From positions 7,766,001-7,830,000 of the forward strand of contig CM073590.1 in NCBI GenBank assembly GCA_037074705.1: a DNA stretch of 64,000 nt, read 5' to 3'. A model generated the notes under the pieces. It did not search any database, had not been told where the DNA came from, and was given only the letters and a program-made list of their open reading frames with translations. The stretch is from Zhengitettix transpicula. Taxonomy: Eukaryota > Arthropoda > Insecta > Orthoptera > Tetrigidae. Position numbers and translations under genes: made by a program. Positions 21,276-31,012 of this stretch are shown here, piece by piece. The first letter of the stretch is position 1. Every line of letters begins with the position of its first letter.

Positions 21276-22480
21276 CACCAAGTATAAGTATATTCTTTAT
21301 TCCACGTGATTGCTAATCAACTTTTTTACATCTAATCAACTCACTTGTCAAGATTTGTAGGAGTCTAATTTACGTACAAACATGCAGCGTCATACTAAAT
21401 TCATGAGTTCGGAAAGAGAAATTTAAAATATTTTTACCTTAAAAGTTGTTTTTAACTTGAAAATATTTTTTAAAGTTTTCTAAGACCTACCTTGAATTTT
21501 AGACATTTCTACTATCAATGAATCGCATTTTTATTCCATAGAAGAATTAATAAATTTACAAATATACAACCTTAAAGATTATTATGATTTTTATTTTATT
21601 TCACATCTGAAAATATTTATATAAAAATTCGTAGTACACGCATCTGACATCACAATGATTATATCAAATACAAATTTTCGGATAACGTGATTATTTACGG
21701 GCGGTAAGAGACTGATTTACAGGCGCTGTCAAGTCATTTTATATCAACAGATTAAACACGAGACCACCCAATTTGCTGCGTGTAACGGCTTTTATCGTTA
21801 GTCTTGGTGTAGCACATGGAAAAGCAAAACTCACGAGGTATTACAGTCGACGTTAAGAAACCCCACTATCACTTGAAAGAAGTCAAAGACTGAAAATGTT
21901 TATTAAATGAGTACTTCATTCACCCATACATAATTTAGTACTTATATGTGATCATCTAATTGTTACTTATATTTCTGTAAATCCATAGTATGTTGTATGC
22001 AATGGCGAAATCAGAAAAAAAACGCTAAAAATTGCTCACGTAAATCTAAGCATCACCGAAAGGTTACATGTCCTGTGAGCTACATTTATCAAAAATGATT
22101 GTATATATTTTTTCTAATAGTAGTCAATATTTTCTATGAACTATAAAATTAACAACGTAATTATTGTTTGATAAGTATTATCTGATTTTCTGCGATTCAC
22201 GTGTGTTCAATCGAAGTACGAAGCTAGAACTAGAAGTCTCGTGAAGCACAAGATCGTCAACCGTAGTGTGAATAATTGAAAGTTTTACATAAAAGGATTA
22301 TACAAGATGATTTTTAGAGAGAGAAGGAGCACAATGAAAAGGAGCAGAGAAAGATGATAGGGGTTGCAGACGCAAGACGAGAATTTATACTTTTTCAGGA
22401 ATTATTCTGATGTTCTTTGAGTAATACGATGAAAGTTAGACTTTCAAAGTTCGCGAGTCTCGAGAAAACATGCAACGCGT
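21276..22480. other. AT-rich spacer, no gene seen
   Basis: No coding frame or known repeat recognised. Confidence 0.45.
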
Positions 22481-22500
22481 TTGTTTACAAGCAGCATTAA

Positions 22501-22581
22501 GCCGTAATACAACTTGGAGGTTGCTGAATACCTAACGTTCGATAAAAGAATTTTGGCGAAAGGCAGACAAAAACAGCAACG
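22501..22581. repeat. Second copy of the passenger segment
   Basis: It matches 20579-20651. It is flanked by short, different inverted arms (TTTGTTTAC...GCAGCA near 22478-22496 and GTTGCTGG...GTAAACAA near 22583-22603), not by CTGACGA terminal repeats. Confidence 0.75.
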
Positions 22582-22962
22582 TTGCTGGCGGTAAACAATC
22601 GAAGCGGTTACGAATTAAGTTTCTTCGTGTTACACCTACTCTTTGTCAAACTGCCGAGTAACTTATTTTACTACCAAACCCACGTAATGGTAATTTATTT
22701 TCTTTTATATAAATATTATGTGTGACACGCGGAATTATATAATTATATTAAATGATCACCGTCTAAGCGTCGACGATTGTGAAATTAAGAAAACTCCACA
22801 GTTGTAAGCCATTTGTTTGGAGTTCTTTATTTTTTTAAAGAAACTATTGTTGGACGCCAGGGCAGGTGTCGTTTTGGCTGCAAGAAAAAGTTACGGACTG
22901 GCTGAATAAGCTACAATACTTATTATCTTCAAGTCCGCAAACCCTCAAGTGGCGTTAACTAA

Positions 22963-23337
22963 TACATTTTTTGGGTGATGGTTCCATGAGGGCTATCCAC
23001 GTGGTGGCTTCTCCCCTTAGGAAGACGGATACGAAAGGGTAGACAAGGATTAACTAGAGCCGCAAGGCTCTAGAGTAAAGATCCTATCCGAATTTAACCA
23101 AAAAGTGAAGCAAGACAAACTATATAAAACCAGAATCAGGTTGGTTGGTCTCATGGGACTCGGCCCAAGCCCTTCCGATGGCAGGAGAGGGATTTTCTGT
23201 GGGGACGCAGCATTCCCTTATATGTGCTTCGACCCTTTTAAGAGGCAGCTGGCCAATTGTTCTAATAGGAGCAGCGGACAACTTTTACCGTATGCCCAAG
23301 GTCTCCGACTTCGGAACATACACCTCCCAAAACTGCA
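22963..23337 (-). mobile_element. R-SINE copy 9, 3' portion, split by a LINE
   Basis: A diverged minus-strand copy from the T-rich tail through CCTTCCGATGGC and GTATGCCCAAGGTCT to CACCTCCCAAAACTG. The 5' part resumes at about 24351-24415 (GTAGCTCCCTTCGTCTC, AAGGTTCCACCTGCGAG), beyond an inserted LINE fragment. Confidence 0.75.
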
Positions 23338-23344
23338 AAACTAT

Positions 23345-24349
23345 CAAAAATAGAGAGATAGATAGATTTATTCACCATTAGCCCTCTTAAGAGGAAATAG
23401 GATTCGTCACAAATGTAAAGTAGATAAATTACATATAAACAGAATTAATATTAACAGGTTACAGAAGCACACACACACAAAAAAATCATATCTGTTCACA
23501 TTTGTCTAGTCACTACAATCATACACACTATCTTTAGGAATCACGCACACGACACTGATCACTTCCTGGTATTCATCTCCTGCCGCTAGGTACGGAGGGA
23601 TGTCGTCATGGATATTTACTAAAACAAAAAGCAGAGGCAGGAAAAACAGAACCAAAAGGGGAAAACTGGACAAACTATTTACATATTTATAGCATATTCG
23701 ACAATTTTGTAGGTAAGGCAGTTCCACGAAAGTGAGACCGATTCAAAAATTCGTGTACGGAGTAATAAGTTCCATTTACAAGAAGAGTTTTACACTCCTT
23801 GACGAATGATGTTCTTTACATGTTCAGGAAGGCTGTTAAATAGTGCGAAAGCGGAATAATGAACGCTAGACTCGTAGAGACTGAGGCTGTGCTTGTTAGA
23901 GCTGAGAACTGAACGGTTTCTTGTGTCGTAGCCATGATTGTGCCCGTTACTTGCTACAAGGTTCATGTTGCGTTTAACAAATTTTAGTATTTGTAATATT
24001 TAAGCGCTAGGTAGAGTCAGAATATGAAGTCTTTTGAACAGCGGCCTGCAGCTTTCTCTAGCATCTGAACCTGATACAATTCTAATGGCTCGTTTTTGCA
24101 GTTTGAAAACATACACACTACGAGAACAATTGCCCCAGTTGGCAATACCGTAACACATATGAGAATGAAAGTAGGCAAAATAGACTAGTGAAGCAGTTTT
24201 GGTATCAACTTGTTGCATCAATAGTCTCAATGAGTAACAAACAGAACTAAGTTTGCGCACAAGGCGATCAATGTGCAAGTTCCATTTTAATTTACTGTCG
24301 ACCTGCAAACCGAGGAAAGTCGCATGATCTGAGAATTAGACTAGAAGAC
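23345..24349 (-). mobile_element. 5'-truncated LINE D (CR1/L2/Jockey-like)
   Basis: A roughly 1-kb fragment holding the C-terminal part of a LINE reverse transcriptase and its 3' end. The minus-strand 3' end reads GGTGAATAAATCTATCTATC, a short tandem-repeat tail rather than poly-A, which is typical of some CR1/L2-like LINEs. It sits between the two halves of R-SINE copy 9 and is therefore younger than that copy. Confidence 0.65.
23505..24345 (-). pseudogene. LINE D reverse transcriptase C-terminus
   Basis: The frame 24000-24308, extended upstream to about 24345, contains FLGLQVDSKLKWNLHI, then the KLSSVCYSLRLL helix, HSHMCYGIANWGN, and FKLQKRAIRIVSG. These are the thumb-region landmarks of non-LTR reverse transcriptases: FLG-x-D-x-L-x-W-x(2)-HI, then YGI-x-x-WG and LQKRAIR. 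After a frameshift near 24000 the homology continues (NHGYDTRNRS, HSLSLYESSVHY, FNSLPEHVKNI) to about 23700. The catalytic fingers and palm, including the (F/Y)ADD box, are missing through 5' truncation. At least one stop and one frameshift show that it is dead. The clade is a guess between CR1, L2 and Jockey. Confidence 0.7.
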
Positions 24350-24350
24350 A

Positions 24351-24415
24351 TCGCCGAAAGTAGCTCCCTTCGTCTCACCAAGAAGGTTCCACCTGCGAGG
24401 GCAGTGAACAAATCC
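24351..24415 (-). mobile_element. R-SINE copy 9, 5' portion
   Basis: It matches the consensus 5' region (GGTAGCCCCTTCG..TCTC, AAGGTTC..CCTGCGAG). About 60 bp of consensus between the two halves is missing. Confidence 0.55.
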
Positions 24416-24861
24416 CACATGCTTCTTGCTTGTATAACTAATAGTTACGAAACTTTGGTTTAATACAAGTAGAAATATATCCAACCTGGTCGAAAGACCG
24501 CGTAGAAATGTTTTATTTTACTTTTAGAATCAAATGAAATTACCTTTCTAAATAATCATTCTGAATAATATATTGTATAATATTTTTAGTATCAAATTTG
24601 AGCATAAATTATTGGAGGTGATTGTAAAAATATTAATAGTTGGTGATTATTAGGGCTATATTTGCTACATGGCGCAGTTTTCTTTGTTACATCATAAAAC
24701 ACAAAAGAATCAACAATTAGATAAATAATTATTGTAATGTTTTCCGTATCCAAGTAACTTCTAAATCCATTTATTTTCACATCTGTCAAATGATAAGTTT
24801 GTTTGTATTTCCGTTCGCAATTTAAATGCAGAACAAACACAATTTCCACACAAAGTACTTT

Positions 24862-24975
24862 AACAGAATCAGGAATGATAAATAACGACCATGAACGGGA
24901 ATCGAAGCAAGGAAATCCAGTTGGTTCGCGGTGCTCTTTATCATATAAGCTACCCTCCTAGACTCCTCAGGTTCG
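24862..24975 (-). repeat. tRNA-related SINE head or tRNA pseudogene
   Basis: The minus strand reads GGTAGCTTATATGATAAAGAGC followed about 25 bases later by GCTTCGATTCCCG. These resemble the pol III A box plus D arm and the B box plus T arm of a tRNA. The anticodon arm does not pair well, so a functional tRNA is unlikely. Confidence 0.5.
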
Positions 24976-25204
24976 AGCATTCTCTATTTGTTGTATAAAC
25001 CTGAATACAGAAGAATAGTTATATCGTGTAAAATAAATAATAATGTTCTGTGATCACTAGATTACGCTAAGCAATTCTCACATAACAGAAGTCATTAAAT
25101 ACTTATAATTAAATAATACACCTCGTGAGAAACGTATGAGATCTGCTACATGACCATAAATGTATTCTTATTATAAAATTAAAAATTTACGCCTGTATTG
25201 TTTC

Positions 25205-25470
25205 GTATTAGTAATACGAAAAATAGCCAAATGCAGACAAAGAAGTGATGATATAAATACCACCCAAGGTATCTGGAAACATTGGTCCTGCCTTCAGGTG
25301 TTAAAAAAAACTAAAAGACACCTGTGTTTTTATTTTTCACCTGAAGAAAGGAAAACGTACTTCGTTTTCTCGTCCTTTTATAGATACTATAAAACAGATA
25401 TTTACATAAAAACTGAGCCTAACAATTTTAATAAAATTTATGACAGTTTACTTTTGTAATGTTTAATTTA
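25205..25470. mobile_element. Decayed inverted Penelope-type terminal repeats
   Basis: The minus-oriented arm at about 25205-25300 (AATAGCCAAATGCAGACAAAG, GATATAAATACCAC) and a plus-oriented arm from about 25333 (CACCTGAAGAAAGG) match the CTGACGA family with heavy decay. Hammerhead cores are broken in both. Confidence 0.5.
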
Positions 25471-25549
25471 TATATGATTATATTTTCAAATTATATATTG
25501 TTTCCGTTGTAAACCGCACCCAACAATGAAAATTAATTTTTACTTGCCG

Positions 25550-25775
25550 TTCTCATTTTAAATTGAACATTTCGGCCACGGCAGTCAGAAGAGATTGACC
25601 CGCCTATCAAAATTTTGTAAGTCTAACAAAATTTTTATTGTTTGTTTGTTATCTGCCTAAAAATTTTATTCTGATCATTTTCATTGTTTTGTTCTTTTCG
25701 TAGTATTAAAGTTGAACCTGATGAGGTCGCAAAATAAGCGACGAAACGTTGCTTAATTTTACATTATTAAACTAT
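25550..25775 (+). repeat. Repeat carrying hammerhead-like motif (copy of 17.2 kb)
   Basis: Better preserved partner of 17155-17380. It ends shortly after the hammerhead-like motif at 25711-25756. Confidence 0.6.
25711..25756 (+). ncRNA. Hammerhead-like ribozyme motif, intact core
   Basis: CTGATGA (25718-25724), G, perfect stem GTCGC/GCGAC (25726-25730 with 25738-25742) around AAAATAA, GAAACGTT. TTGAAC before the core pairs with GCTTAA after the GTT triplet at five of six positions (one G-T, one mismatch). The ACGT after GAA is palindromic. One extra base lies between the core and stem II, as in the related motifs of this window. Confidence 0.6.
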
Positions 25776-25779
25776 TTTT

Positions 25780-27180
25780 TATGACCTAATATTGGCTGAT
25801 GTTTATTTATTTATTCTTTATTCCTTATTTTGTTGATACATTTATTCTTCAACATCTGTAACAGCGCGCTTTCCAAGCTACCAGTCTTCAGTTTTGTTAC
25901 TTTACTGCAGCATTTCAATCACAGTGTATATTAGTCCTTGTACCGTTCATGATAGTTATTTATCGTTTATTATATAAGAAGGTTTGCAGATATTTCAATT
26001 TCTCGACACAGAGTCTCCAATTTCATTTCTTTTAAGTTTCCATCGTTATTAGTTTCTTACGCTAAATGATATAAACATTGGCGTCAACAGGATAAAATGT
26101 TCCATTTTTATAATCGAACCCTGTAGACGTTTTGATTAGTCACTTAAGTAAAGATGCGTCTGCTAATCTAATGTCATTTTTTTATTTAGCATCAATTGTA
26201 GCACAAATTTCTAGCTCTTAAATGTCCTGGATTACATATTCGACAACTTCTACAATTTACCGTGTCTCTATCACATAGAAATTAACGTCTGTTAAGAATA
26301 ATAATACTAAAAACAACCTTCGTGCAGACAAACTTAAAATAATGAAACAAAAACTAAGAAAATTTTAAAGTGCCGGACGTTTCGACGCGGATTGTCTTTC
26401 TCTAATGGCGAAAGACTGTAAATTGAACAAAGAAATAAAATCAAAGATAAAGATATAAGGACCAAAGAACTTAAATAAAACATCATATACGTATTAAGAT
26501 TTTCTGTGTCGTGATTAATATTCGACAGTATATACTCAATAACAGTATTAAGTTAATTTGTAGAAATTATTGTTCCAATAATTTGGTTATCTTTCTAAAC
26601 TGGAAACAGTGATTATATTTGATACAATATTTAGTGATAGGACTGCGTTTACATGTTGACAGTTTGAAACTAGATTTATGCTCTTTAATTCTTGTATTTA
26701 AAATTCTTTTTGTTTTTTGTCGATATAACAAAAATCACAATTTTAAGAATCAATTTTATAGTGGAAAACTTATTAACAGAAGCTTTGAACCCTTTGAAAA
26801 AAACAAAAAATAATATTTAGACTTAAAAATTACAGAAAATTGTAGTTTTTTAAAATAATTGTATTAGATTAAATTATAACATACCACAGAAACGTAAAGC
26901 TATAATTTCAATGTACGTATTTCTCCTTATAGAATTATTGGTAAGTTCGAAATTAATTTTAGCTAATCTAATGTTTATCTCGATTTGAAATTTATTGACA
27001 AGGGTAAGGTAACTTTATTATTTAGATTTTTCCGAGTATTCCATTGTCTGCGAGTAGAAAAGTAAGCAAGGAAAAGACAGAAAAGTGAAAAAAGAACCAG
27101 CAAAGAAAAACCTGCAAACTGGAAGAAACAGGTTTAAGAGATGACATGAAAGATCGTCTAAGAAGTTCAGAAAATGATGT
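25780..27180. other. AT-rich spacer with one hammerhead-like relic
   Basis: No coding region recognised. The relic at 26368-26412 is listed separately. Confidence 0.4.
26368..26412 (-). ncRNA. Weak hammerhead-like relic
   Basis: On the minus strand CATTAGAGAAA replaces the CTGATGA core. It is followed by GAC, a 7-base loop, GTC and GAAACGTCCGG. The 3' half is intact but the 5' core is not. Confidence 0.25.
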
Positions 27181-27185
27181 AGAGA

Positions 27186-27242
27186 TTTTCTCCGACGTTT
27201 CGAACAGTACGAAACAACTCTGTTTGTCATCAGGGAGAGAAT
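27186..27242 (-). ncRNA. Best hammerhead ribozyme candidate
   Basis: On the minus strand: TCTCC | CTGATGA (27227-27233) | CA | AACAG - 12-base loop - CTGTT | C | GAAACGTC | GGAGA. Stem I is TCTCC with GGAGA (5 bp, 8 if one mismatch is allowed). Stem II is AACAG/CTGTT. Stem III would be palindromic ACGT (2 bp within one molecule or 4 bp between two). The cleavage triplet would be GTC, the preferred hammerhead site. All invariant core bases (CUGAnGA, GAAA, NUH) are present. The two extra unpaired bases before stem II are a deviation from the consensus. Confidence 0.68.
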
Positions 27243-28760
27243 AACAAACAGACACGCAACAGAAGAGTCCGTACACTCATTATAGCTATTCAAATTATAT
27301 AGTTAATTCGGACTCTTTAAAATGAAGGCCAGGATAAGATAATAATGTAGCTTAGTCAAAAAATTGTTCTATGGTCATATAAAAAATTCCGAATACCTCT
27401 TGAAAAGTTTGGTTTGTGCTAAACTTTAACTTATGATTGATACTATTTTAAGTTTGTCTGTACGAAGGTCGTGTTTATTTCTATTGTCAATGTTTACTGG
27501 GCTCACTTCTTTAGGTTTCTGCGGATATATTTTATTCCCTAATTGAACTTTTATTTTCCTGCTATTATATTTCTTTTCTTGAGTATAAGAATACGAGATG
27601 CATCGTTAAAAAGATAAATGTGTGTATTTAAATTAAAAATTATTTCTGGCAACCAGTATCGACGGATTGGTCTGTCTATCTTGTTTAAGGTATTCGATGG
27701 CCTAATTTTTAAAGGCAGCTCGGACGCATTCATACTTTATACACACACAATGATACTGGCTATTAATTACTGATTACTCAAAATATTCTACTATAACAAA
27801 TTACAATTATTTAAAATTTTAGAGAATAATCTGGTGGGTACAAATAACCTTCATGTTCCGTTCTAAGGCTGATTTAAGTGCCATTATCTTGGCATTTCGG
27901 ACATTTTTTTTTTCCTGAACATATTTTCACAATGCAAGATGGTAATTTAAAGCTCCCGTGGTTTGCGTATAAAAAAGCCTGGACGGTTTTGATGAGAATG
28001 TTGGAAAATTAAAGCACACGGGCAAGGCTGTCAAACTGTTGGTGAGCTGCAGTGGACGGGGGCACGGCGTATTATCCCCCAACCCATCAAATCGCACGTA
28101 ATTGCGTTTCCCAGCGCATTGCTCGTTGGAGAGGCATTGCAGCATCACAAGTGCACAACCTAATTTCAGGCACGTGCGTCAGTGTTTCAGACTACGCTAA
28201 TAGACAGCTAATGCGATTCGTTACAAAAATGAATGCACCGCGCATTAGACTTTGATCGCTTTCACGATTTGTGTCAACATGCTTAGAAATATGAGTTTTT
28301 AATGAATCTATGCCTCCTAATTTCCGGCTATTTGGGTAAACGTTATTTGCAAAATTTACAATACTCAATGAGGCGACGCCGCAGAATTCGTGGGACTCGT
28401 AACAAAACGTTGGTGTTCAAATCATATACTGGGTATCCTACTATGGGTATTCCATCATTAAGATCAGTTATACCAATATTCCAAGGCCGAACCCATCCAA
28501 TATCTTTAAAATTTATCGAGAAAATAATGACTTCCAATGTATGGATGACCAATTATAAAGCTCATGTTTTCTTAAAACATCAGCAATTTAAGAATAATTA
28601 ATATGTCTCATATCTCGGCTGAGCATTCTCTGAACCCTTCATTATTTAATGCTTCGCTCGCAAATACACGAATGGACTATGCGTGCCCACCACAACCAAT
28701 ATTTTTCTTACTTCAACTTGCAACCTTAAAAAGTTTTACTACATGAAATATCTTTTATAT
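27243..28760. other. Spacer, no gene recognised
   Basis: Short frames on both strands at 28052-28601 show no known domain. A GC-richer patch lies at 27990-28250. Confidence 0.4.
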
Positions 28761-28904
28761 GGATGAAGTTTTCTCGGGATTCCAACCGGGTAGCGTAGTT
28801 TAGTAAACACAACGTTTCGATGGCTTGCACCGCCATCTTCTTCACCGAAACGTTGTGTTTCCTAAACTACACTACCCGGTTGGAATCCCGAGAAAACTTC
28901 ATCC
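28761..28904. repeat. Long near-perfect inverted repeat centred on a hammerhead-like stem
   Basis: The arms 28761-28818 and 28846-28904 are almost perfect reverse complements (GGATGAAGTTTTCTCGGGAT at one end, its complement at the other). The 27-base centre holds GATGGC/GCCATC. The near-identity implies recent formation or conversion. It belongs to the same family as 20.95-21.28 kb. Confidence 0.85.
28805..28848 (-). ncRNA. Hammerhead-like motif in the palindrome centre
   Basis: On the minus strand: GTGAAGA (one core change), A, perfect 6-bp stem GATGGC/GCCATC around GGTGCAA, GAAACGTTGTG. Only the minus strand has the 5' core half; the plus strand has GAAACG alone. Confidence 0.45.
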
Positions 28905-29059
28905 AGCAACTACACCGGGAAAACCTACGTTCCTTATCTTTGATATGATTTGGAACTTGTTAATTAAATTAATCCTGTGTGAGCTTCAATAACGCCAATA
29001 ATTTTTTTATATTCTATAGATTCATTAATTTGGGCTCATTTTTCTTCTCGGCGTTTATT

Positions 29060-29104
29060 TATGACTAGATGATGTCCCATAGTCGGGACGAAACGTTTTG
29101 TGTC
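29060..29104 (+). ncRNA. Hammerhead-like motif, CTAGATGA variant
   Basis: CTAGATGA (29065-29072), T, perfect stem GTCCC/GGGAC around ATAGTC, GAAACGTTTTG. Like the 21187 motif, the core has an additional A. Confidence 0.42.
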
Positions 29105-30079
29105 AATTTTGTATTCATACTTTAACTGTGAATGTAATTATTGACTAACATATTGTAAATATCAACTTGATAACGGTGTAATTGTGTGTTTTTGTGGTAT
29201 TTGTGTAGATTTTTGGGCTCTAACCATTGAGGCGAGCGAGCCTGTTTGTCGGCGCTTTGAAGGAACAGTTCCACGTCGAGAGCCACCGGGGGCGGACGCC
29301 CTGCAAAAGTGAAAAAAATCCTCGTGTTGTTTAATTCGAACCACGCCTTGAGAAATCTGTGCCTCGTGTGCGAAAAATAAAATATTAAAAATTATCCAAG
29401 TTAGGTTATTTACCTGAAATTAACCTGGTGCCCCAAAATAAATACAACAGTTGAGTTATCGATTACTAGAATATTTATTTTAATTTTGCTTCCGGTTTTG
29501 TAAACGCTCAACGCTTTATATGGCTCTGACATCTTTGGTACTTTCACTTTTCTTTTTTAACAATGATATAAAAATGGTGTCAGTTTATCTTGTTTCCAAA
29601 ATAAAGCACTGCAATAGTTACATTTCAAATTCTCAAATAAAATGTGACAATGTTAGTTTCATTTTGAATAGTTCAGTGTGCGGTTGGCCAGTTAGATACC
29701 AGATCATTAATTAACTGATTTCAATAAACAGTACTTTAAAATGCGAAGCGATCGAAACCGTAAAGGTCGAGAATTGCGGCATTGCGCCCTGGATATTACA
29801 ATAAGTATTTTGGCACATTACAAGAAAATTAATGTTCAAAAGCAAAGAATCAATATTTTCATCGATATCGTTGCGACAAAGTGTACAGAAACTGGCGAAT
29901 GTCATTCCGTTTTCCACATACGAAACTATATTACTAATTCAAAATATAAATAATAATATTGGTTTTAATTAAAAATGATTGTCTTATTTTATCGTTCAAT
30001 TCAGTATACATTATGCACTAATTACAATTGTGTGTACTAAATATTATATGTAAAAGGATTGTCCTCAGTATATCATGCA
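29105..30079. other. Spacer, no gene recognised
   Basis: A GC-richer patch at 29215-29305 follows the hammerhead-like motif and may be the 5' part of a PLE-type element. No protein is identifiable. Confidence 0.35.
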
Positions 30080-30081
30080 TA

Positions 30082-31010
30082 CCACTGTGATCAAAAAGTA
30101 AGGTGAAATTGTCATTTAAAACTCCCGGGAATTAGGAAGGCAGGTACATTATTTTTCCTAGGTTGGTAGGACTGTCTATAATATTTGCCAATCGTCTGTT
30201 TGTTAAAAGGTTTAATTATCTCCGAGTTACACGTGTTTTTGTAAAATGTTTTGTGTCTCAAACGCGTCAAATCTCGATTGGTGCCAAAATGTGTTGATGT
30301 GCATTAAACTTTGCTGTCTGACTATCAGGACCACTTGAAATGAATCTTTACTGGAGACGAGACTTGGATTTACGCATACGACCATGAAACCACCGACCAA
30401 TCCAGCGGATATCGTGCAAAAGGTGAAGCAAGACCGAAAAGGCCACGGCAAAGTCGATCGAAAGTCAAGGTCATGTTGACAGTTTTCTTTGATTATTCTG
30501 GTGTGGTGCACTATGAATTACTTTCGCCGGGCCAAACTGTCAACAAAGAATATTATTTGAGCGTTATGCGTCGTTTGCGTGAAGCTATTCGTCTGAAACG
30601 GCCTGAATTATGGGCGAACAACTCTTGGTTCCTTCATCACGATAATGCACCATGTCATACTGCATTGGTTTTCGCGACTTTTTTGCCAAAAACTCGACTC
30701 ATATCGTTCCGCAACCATCGTATTCGCCTGATTTGGCTCCGTGCGACTTCTGGCTATTCAGCAAACTCGAAAGACCAAAGCGGGGAAACCGTTTTGACAC
30801 GATTGAGGAGATAAAAACCGAATCGAAGAAGGTCTTGAAGGCTATACCAGAAAAAGACTATTCCGACTGTTTCGAGTAGCGGAAAAAGCGTTGGAAAAAG
30901 TGCGTTTTATCGGACGGGGATTACTTTGAAGGGGATGAAATTGATTTGGAAAAATAAATAAAGAATTTATATGTTATAAATAAATTCACCTTACTTTTTG
31001 TTCACAGTGG
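30082..31010 (+). mobile_element. mariner element with TIRs and TA duplication, internally deleted
   Basis: The ends CCACTGTGATCAAAAAGTAAGG (left) and its near-complement (right) are terminal inverted repeats of about 27-28 bp with two or so mismatches. TA flanks both sides (30080-30081 and 31011-31012), the Tc1/mariner target. The element is 929 bp against about 1.3 kb for intact mariners; the missing part corresponds to the N-terminal DNA-binding region of the transposase. Confidence 0.92.
30240..30957 (+). pseudogene. mariner transposase, broken
   Basis: The DDE transposase of a mariner, a cut-and-paste enzyme. Visible landmarks are the first catalytic Asp in TGDETWIY (about 30352), VMLTVFFD and the Y-x(2)-VM helix, the second Asp in HHDNAPCH (near 30640), then after a frameshift around 30690-30700 the third Asp in YSPDLAPCDFWLF. 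The third Asp in SPDLAPCD is consistent with the D,D34D spacing of mariners. A premature stop follows FE near 30878, and the remaining tail runs to the normal TAA at 30955-30957. The N-terminal paired-type DNA-binding domain is absent, and an earlier part (LDWCQNVL) is out of frame. It cannot encode active enzyme. Confidence 0.9.
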
Positions 31011-31012
31011 TA

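Noticed and set aside
24862..24975. A functional tRNA gene on the minus strand.
   Set aside because: A and B box resemblance is good, but the anticodon arm does not pair and the acceptor stem is not formed.
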